Source of the DNA: Alphaproteobacteria bacterium
GTDB taxonomy: Bacteria > Pseudomonadota > Alphaproteobacteria > Elsterales > Elsteraceae
Assembly (NCBI GenBank): GCA_013297545.1
Contig: JAAFHH010000085.1
Coordinates: forward strand, 1-9,655
Length of the DNA: 9,655 nucleotides
Reading direction: 5' to 3'
Position numbers and translations under genes: made by a program. Below, piece after piece: positions 6,148-9,655 of the stretch. The notes below the pieces were generated by a model. That model was not told the origin of the DNA. It worked only from the letters and a program-made list of their open reading frames with translations, and ran no database searches. Position 1 is the first letter of the stretch, and the number at the start of each line of letters is the position of its first letter.

Positions 6148-6636
6148 CTAGCGTAGCGTGCCCGGCAACGCCGCGATCGACTGGTCGAGCAACCGGGTTG
6201 CCAGATCACCCTGCACCTGGTCGCCCAGAATGCTGCGGGTGGCCGCAATCGCCGCGTCAACCGCAGCATTGCGCACGGCGGCGGTGGCGGCCACTTCGGC
6301 TTCGCGGATCTTGTCGACTGCCTGTTGGCGCCGGCGCTCGGCCAGGGTTTTCAGGTTCGCCGCCGTTTCGCGTTCGATCCGTTCGGCGTCTTCCTTTGCG
6401 CTGCGCAGGATCGCGGCCGCATCAGACAAGATTTCCTGCTGCTTTTTCTGCCAATGTGCCAGCTCGCTCTGCGCTTGCGCGCGCAGGTCGGCTGCTTCTT
6501 TCAGCTGGCCGCGGATCTTGTCGGCATAGCCGTCAAGCCCGCCGAGCACCGCCTTCGCCAGGTGCTTGCGCACCAGCACAAAGAAGATGACGAAGCCGAG
6601 CGCGGTCCAGAAATACGAGTTGTCGAAGGGGAACAT
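6148..6636 (-). CDS. atpF: ATP synthase F0 subunit b
   Basis: Subunit b forms, with b', the peripheral stalk that holds the F1 head still against the turning c-ring. The protein has 162 residues: one N-terminal membrane helix (about 9-22, YFWTALGFVIFFVLV) followed by a long charged, alanine-rich coiled coil (about 25-140) without helix breakers. The ATG at 6634-6636 has an ideal AGGAGGA (6644-6650) seven bases upstream, which overlaps the stop codon of the b' gene. It is the last gene of the F0 operon seen here; its stop almost touches that of the convergent membrane protein gene. Confidence 0.95.
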   Translation of the reverse strand: MFPFDNSYFWTALGFVIFFVLVRKHLAKAVLGGLDGYADKIRGQLKEAADLRAQAQSELAHWQKKQQEILSDAAAILRSAKEDAERIERETAANLKTLAERRRQQAVDKIREAEVAATAAVRNAAVDAAIAATRSILGDQVQGDLATRLLDQSIAALPGTLR

Positions 6637-6648
6637 CCGCGGTTCCTC

Positions 6649-7212
6649 CTAGTGCGCCAGCGCGCGGTCAACCGCGGCGGCGACGGCATCGCCGTGCGGG
6701 GTCTGACCGATCAGCCGTTCGGTCGCCGCCGTCGCCACTTCGGTCGCGATCACGCGCACGTTGGCGAGGGCTGATTGCTTGGCGGCCTCGATACGCTGCT
6801 CGGCTGCTGTGGCTTCAGCGGCGAGTGTGCGGGAGAGCTCTTGCTCCGCCAAGGTCGCCTCACGGCTTGCCTTTTCGGCAGCGGCCTTGACCAGCAGGGC
6901 CGCCTCGTCGCGGGCTTGCGCCAACGCGGCTTCCGCCTCGGCGCGCAGCGACAAGGCTTGACGGTGCGCTTCTTCCGCCGCCGCCAGATCCGCCTGGATT
7001 GCCGATTGCCGGCGTTCGATGACCGCCTGCACTTTCGGCAGCGCCACCCGGCTCATCAAGACGTAGAGCACGCCGAAGGTGATCGCGAGCCAGAACAACT
7101 GGCTGGCGAACGTCCGCGTGTCTAGCTGCGGCATGCCTGGCGCGGCGTCGCCCGCGGCCCATGCAGGCACTGCGAGCGTGAACGCCACCACCACAGCGAC
7201 CAGCGTGCGCAT
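6649..7212 (-). CDS. atpG: ATP synthase F0 subunit b' with signal-peptide-like N-terminus
   Basis: Second b-type stalk subunit, usual in Alphaproteobacteria and photosynthetic bacteria, forming a b-b' heterodimer. The core begins MPQLDTRTFASQLFW at residue 27, with a membrane helix about 36-54 (QLFWLAITFGVLYVLMSRV) and the conserved ALPKV, then an alanine/glutamate-rich coiled coil to about residue 165. Before that core lie 26 residues resembling a cleavable signal peptide (LVAVVVAFTLAVPAWAA). The start at 7212 is supported by GGGGAGG (7219-7225) six bases upstream, whereas the inner ATG at 7134, where many b' proteins start, has no such site. Similar extensions occur in some alphaproteobacterial b' proteins as far as I recall. 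Some annotators call this gene atpF2 or atpX. Confidence 0.93.
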   Translation of the reverse strand: MRTLVAVVVAFTLAVPAWAAGDAAPGMPQLDTRTFASQLFWLAITFGVLYVLMSRVALPKVQAVIERRQSAIQADLAAAEEAHRQALSLRAEAEAALAQARDEAALLVKAAAEKASREATLAEQELSRTLAAEATAAEQRIEAAKQSALANVRVIATEVATAATERLIGQTPHGDAVAAAVDRALAH

Positions 7213-7244
7213 GGTCAGCCTCCCCGGTCGACGGTTCGCGGGCC

Positions 7245-7472
7245 TTAGGCGGCGAACAGGATCAGGAACGCGATCACCAGCGCGAACAGCGCGACGGCTT
7301 CCGTCAGCGCGAAGCCGAGAATGCCGATCGGGAACACGACATCGCGCACGGCCGGGTTGCGCGCAACCGAGGCAATCAGGGTCGAGAAGATGTTGCCGAG
7401 ACCGAGGCCAACACCGAGCAGCGCAATCACTGCCAGGCCCGCACCGATCATCTTTGCTGCGCCGACTTCCAT
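7245..7472 (-). CDS. atpE: ATP synthase F0 subunit c (proteolipid)
   Basis: Subunit c forms the rotating ring that carries protons across the membrane. The 75 residues make a hairpin of two helices joined by the polar ARNP loop (R38-N39-P40). Helix 1 has the GxGxGxG packing motif (G20 to G26), and helix 2 has the essential carboxylate E58 in ALTEAVALFALV. There are no obvious extra polar ligands near E58 of the kind seen in Na+-binding rings, so proton use is expected. The ATG at 7470-7472 has AAGGA (7481-7485) eight bases upstream. Confidence 0.97.
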   Translation of the reverse strand: MEVGAAKMIGAGLAVIALLGVGLGLGNIFSTLIASVARNPAVRDVVFPIGILGFALTEAVALFALVIAFLILFAA

Positions 7473-7525
7473 GGAACCAATCCTTACACGAGGGGAGTTG
7501 AAGGGTACACTTGCGACCGTCTGCC

Positions 7526-8251
7526 TTAGTGCAGGTCGATCGCGTCTTTCAGGTAGAGGCAGGTCAACACGCTGAACACGTACGCCTGCAGCAACGCCAC
7601 CAGAATTTCAAACCCGGTGAGCGCAATGATCAAGGCGAGCGGCGCCAACCCAAACACGGCACCGAGCGACACGGCAAAGCCCGCGAACACCTTCAGCATC
7701 GTGTGGCCCGCCAACATGTTGGCGAACAACCGGACTGAGAGGCTCACGGGTCGTGACAGATATGAGAGCACTTCGATCGGGATCAACAGCGGTGCCAGCC
7801 ACAAGGGCGCACCCGCCGGCAGAAAGAAGCTGAAGAAGTGCATGCCGTGACGCACAAAGCCGATCGCCGTCACGGTCACGAACACCAACAACGCCAACCC
7901 GAGGGTGACGATGATGTGGCTGGTGTAGGTGAAGAAGGTCGGGATCATGCCGAGCAGATTGCCGAGCAGCACGAACAGGAAGATCGAGAACACGAACGGG
8001 AAGTACTTCTTCGATTCGTGACCGGCCGAGGTTTCCAGCAGGTTCGCGATGAAGTTATACAACAGTTCCGCCAGCGACTGTATCCGGCCCGGGATGGTCG
8101 CCGGAGCGCGCATCGCGCCCACGAACAACGCGGTCGCCAGACCCACCGCAATCGTCATCATCAACGCCGAATTGGTGAAGCTGAGATCGAGCGAGCCGAT
8201 CTGCAACGACACAATCGGCTTGATGGTGAACTGGTCGAGCGGAGATGCCAC
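7526..8251 (-). CDS. atpB: ATP synthase F0 subunit a
   Basis: Subunit a is the stator channel that passes protons to and from the c-ring. At 241 residues it has the length usual in Alphaproteobacteria. The essential arginine is R174 in LSVRLFANMLAGH (equivalent to E. coli R210), with E215 and Q222 in the last membrane helix (FEILVALLQAYVFSVL). Several hydrophobic helices are visible at about 28-47, 87-104, 112-131, 150-165, 170-200 and 205-235. The start codon is GTG (8249-8251), with AAGGA (8261-8265) nine bases before it, inside the end of atpI; only two bases separate the atpI stop from this start, so the genes are translationally coupled. Confidence 0.96.
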   Translation of the reverse strand: MASPLDQFTIKPIVSLQIGSLDLSFTNSALMMTIAVGLATALFVGAMRAPATIPGRIQSLAELLYNFIANLLETSAGHESKKYFPFVFSIFLFVLLGNLLGMIPTFFTYTSHIIVTLGLALLVFVTVTAIGFVRHGMHFFSFFLPAGAPLWLAPLLIPIEVLSYLSRPVSLSVRLFANMLAGHTMLKVFAGFAVSLGAVFGLAPLALIIALTGFEILVALLQAYVFSVLTCLYLKDAIDLH

Positions 8252-8253
8252 GG

Positions 8254-8595
8254 CTACTCGTCCTTCTTGTTCTCGGCACTCGGCCGCCGATACCCAACCG
8301 CGTAGCCCATGCCGGACAGAGTGCGAAACACATTCATCATCCCAGCAGCCATGCCAAGGATAATGAAGATGATCAACATCCAGGGTTTGGTGCCCAGCAC
8401 ATGGTCAAGACCATAGCCCAACGCCAACCCCACCAGCACGCCGGCCACCAGATCAACACCAACGCGGAGACCAAAGCCCCACCCCGCCGGTGCCGCTGGC
8501 TTTTCGCCCGCAGCTGCCTGCGCCCCTGGTTGTCGGCCTTTGGCCGCTGCCAGACGCGCTGCAAACTCTTGGTCCGGACCTCGCTCCTCGGCCAT
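8254..8595 (-). CDS. atpI: AtpI/AtpZ-family F0F1 assembly protein
   Basis: AtpI-type proteins help c-ring assembly or ion supply and lie first in F0 operons. The 113-residue protein has a hydrophilic alanine-rich N-terminus (1-38), two membrane helices (about 42-62 and 71-91) and the family pattern with GYGLDHVLGTKPW between them and GMAAGMMNVFR in the second helix. The ATG at 8593-8595 begins MAEERGPDQEF and has GGGAG about nine bases upstream. The same frame stays open further upstream to 8805, but that part overlaps the ABC transporter gene, carries the atp promoter and has no family resemblance, so it is left out. Confidence 0.92.
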   Translation of the reverse strand: MAEERGPDQEFAARLAAAKGRQPGAQAAAGEKPAAPAGWGFGLRVGVDLVAGVLVGLALGYGLDHVLGTKPWMLIIFIILGMAAGMMNVFRTLSGMGYAVGYRRPSAENKKDE

Positions 8596-8646
8596 GCGAG
8601 CACACTCCCATCGCCGCGTGCGGAACGCCAGCCCGAAACGCGGCGC

Positions 8647-8676
8647 ACCATAGGTTCCGGCTTTTCCCGGTGTCAA
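8647..8676 (-). promoter_or_regulatory. Sigma-70-type promoter of the F0 ATP synthase operon
   Basis: On the minus strand a perfect TTGACA (8671-8676) is followed after 18 bases by TATGGT (8647-8652, four of six matches to TATAAT). Transcription would begin near 8640, giving a leader of about 45 bases before atpI. The -35 box lies 13 bases beyond the stop of the ABC transporter gene, so the operon can be expressed independently of that gene. Confidence 0.6.
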
Positions 8677-8689
8677 CGACGATGTCGGT

Positions 8690-9655
8690 CTAGGCTGTGA
8701 GTGCGCTCCACACCGCATCCGCCTGATCGGGCGGCACGGATGCCAGCAGGCGGCGGGTGTAGGCGGCCGTTGGGCGTTCAAACACCTGATCTGTCGCGCC
8801 CGCATCCTGCACCACCCCTTGGTGCAGCACGATCACCCGGTCGCACAAGTGGCGGACCACGGCCAGATCATGGCTGATGAAGATCAGCGCGATGCCGCTC
8901 GCCCGGCGCAGATCCTGCAGCACCGCCAAAATCTGCGCCTGCACTGACACATCGAGGCCGGAGACAATCTCATCCGCGATCAGCACCCGTGGGGCCGCAC
9001 ACAAGGCGCGCGCAATGTTGACGCGCTGGCGTTGCCCGCCGGAGAGCTGGTTCGGGTAGCGGCCGGCAATGCCGCTGTCGAGACCGGTGGCCGCCAGCAA
9101 CTCGGTCAGCCGGGAGAGCCGCTCGGACCACGGCCAGCCGGCCGGCTCCATCGGTTGGGTCACGAGCTGTGCGACGGTGCGCCGCGGGTTGAGGGCGGAG
9201 CGTGGGTCTTGGAACACCAGCTGCAGGGCGGCCACGCGCTCGTCCAGCGGCAGGCTCCCGAGGTGCTTGCCATCGAGCAGGATGCGACCGGCACTCGGCC
9301 GCTCAAGGCCAACCAGCAGGCGCGCAAGCGTCGACTTGCCCGAGCCGCTCTCCCCCACCACGCCGAGGAATTCGCCCGCGCGCAGGTTGATGTCGAGCGG
9401 GGCCAGTGCCTGCACCGGCGTCGGCTGGCGCCCGAACAGCCGGCGCGGCGCGCGGAAGGTTTTCGCCAGGCCCTCGATCCGCAAGACGACGGGGCCAGGT
9501 GGGGGTGGGGTGGGCAGTGGGATTGCGCTCGCAGTCTCTGCCGACGCGATACAAACACCACTCGCCCGCACACCGCGACCCTGCTGCCCCAGCTCCTGCC
9601 AAAGCACCCCCTCGCCAGCACAGCCCCCCTCCCCCCGCAAGCGGGGGGAGGCCGG
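8690..9655 (-). CDS. Peptide-type ABC transporter ATP-binding protein (OppF/DppF/GsiA/YejF-like), 5' end unresolved
   Basis: Cytoplasmic ATPase that powers an importer of peptides, nickel or similar solutes. Counting from the TTG at 9640: Walker A GESGSGKST (96-104), Q-loop Q144 in VFQDP, signature LSGGQRQR (199-206), Walker B VLIADE (219-224), D-loop SGLD and switch H257 in ISHDLAVV. The stretch ALNPRRTV after the Q-loop and the C-terminal YTRRLLASVP are typical of the peptide-transporter family. The usual ADEPTSALD reads ADEIVSGLD here. The domain proper begins near residue 51 (VVLRIEGLAKTF). What precedes it is proline-rich (PLPTPPPPGP) and then a frame through a palindromic repeat, open to the window edge. 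Possibilities are a double-ATPase fusion with this as second half, or a single gene starting late (GTG at 9571 or TTG at 9484), with the rest non-coding. Confidence 0.85.
   Translation of the reverse strand, partial: PASPRLRGEGGCAGEGVLWQELGQQGRGVRASGVCIASAETASAIPLPTPPPPGPVVLRIEGLAKTFRAPRRLFGRQPTPVQALAPLDINLRAGEFLGVVGESGSGKSTLARLLVGLERPSAGRILLDGKHLGSLPLDERVAALQLVFQDPRSALNPRRTVAQLVTQPMEPAGWPWSERLSRLTELLAATGLDSGIAGRYPNQLSGGQRQRVNIARALCAAPRVLIADEIVSGLDVSVQAQILAVLQDLRRASGIALIFISHDLAVVRHLCDRVIVLHQGVVQDAGATDQVFERPTAAYTRRLLASVPPDQADAVWSALTA
9501..9521 (+). other. G-quadruplex motif
   Basis: Four G-runs lie close together on the plus strand: G5 (9501-9505), T, G4 (9507-9510), T, G3 (9512-9514), CAGT, G3 (9519-9521). 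This fits the standard intramolecular quadruplex pattern with very short loops. It lies on the template strand of the ABC transporter gene and encodes its proline-rich stretch, just before the ATPase domain. Confidence 0.5.
9628..9651. repeat. Perfect 11-bp inverted repeat, likely dispersed palindromic element
   Basis: CCTCCCCCCGC (9628-9638) and GCGGGGGGAGG (9641-9651) are exact reverse complements around AA. Short G/C-rich palindromes of this look, with a GCTTGC or GCAAGC centre, occur in many copies between genes of proteobacteria. When read through they give residues like SPRLRGEGG, exactly as in this frame. Copy number in this genome cannot be seen from one window. Confidence 0.6.

Noticed and set aside
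8596..8805. Upstream extension of atpI by 70 codons
   Set aside because: It overlaps the end of the ABC transporter gene, includes the likely atp promoter, and AtpI similarity begins only at MAEERGPDQEF.
1..9655. CRISPR arrays, tRNA or rRNA genes, insertion sequences
   Set aside because: No regularly spaced repeats, tRNA-like arms, rRNA segments or transposase-like frames were seen; nearly all bases lie in assigned genes.

Overview
The window is G+C-rich and looks alphaproteobacterial. Two things support this: a GcrA-family cell-cycle regulator (a family essentially limited to Alphaproteobacteria), and an F0 ATP synthase cluster in the order atpI-atpB-atpE-b'-b, standing apart from the F1 genes and using two b-type subunits. 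I cannot place it to genus. Genes are tightly packed: no gene-free stretch exceeds about 200 bases, and both convergent gene pairs almost touch (9 and 1 bases between stop codons).

Left part (1-1516): a NUDIX hydrolase cut by the window edge overlaps the 3' end of a short GcrA-like gene. Both read leftwards. A D-alanine-D-alanine ligase gene diverges from them across 80 bases. Its active-site motifs are intact, but no other peptidoglycan genes are beside it.

Middle part (1526-6146) is the most interesting. A 732-residue protein joins a signal peptide, a LivJ/LivK-type periplasmic binding domain, and a complete pentameric ligand-gated ion channel module (extracellular beta-domain plus four membrane helices). 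It is a predicted amino-acid-sensing channel built like a bacterial neurotransmitter receptor with an extra binding domain. Its pore helix M2 aligns with the nicotinic receptor pattern E-1', K0', T2', T6', L9'. Just upstream on the same strand is a small secreted protein with two cysteines. Diverging from that pair is a single-pass membrane protein with a cytoplasmic N-terminal domain, a TolB-like domain and TPR-like helices, which could be a membrane-anchored regulator. Whether these three work together is inference from position only.

Right part (6148-8595): five genes of the F0 sector of ATP synthase read leftwards as one operon (atpI, atpB, atpE, b', b). A good sigma-70-type promoter (TTGACA, 18 bases, TATGGT) lies just before atpI. 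Together they would encode the proton channel and peripheral stalk.

Far right (8690-9655): the ATPase domain of a peptide-type ABC transporter (OppF/DppF/GsiA/YejF-like). Its reading frame stays open to the window edge through a perfect G/C-rich inverted repeat that resembles a dispersed palindromic repeat, so its true 5' end cannot be settled here.
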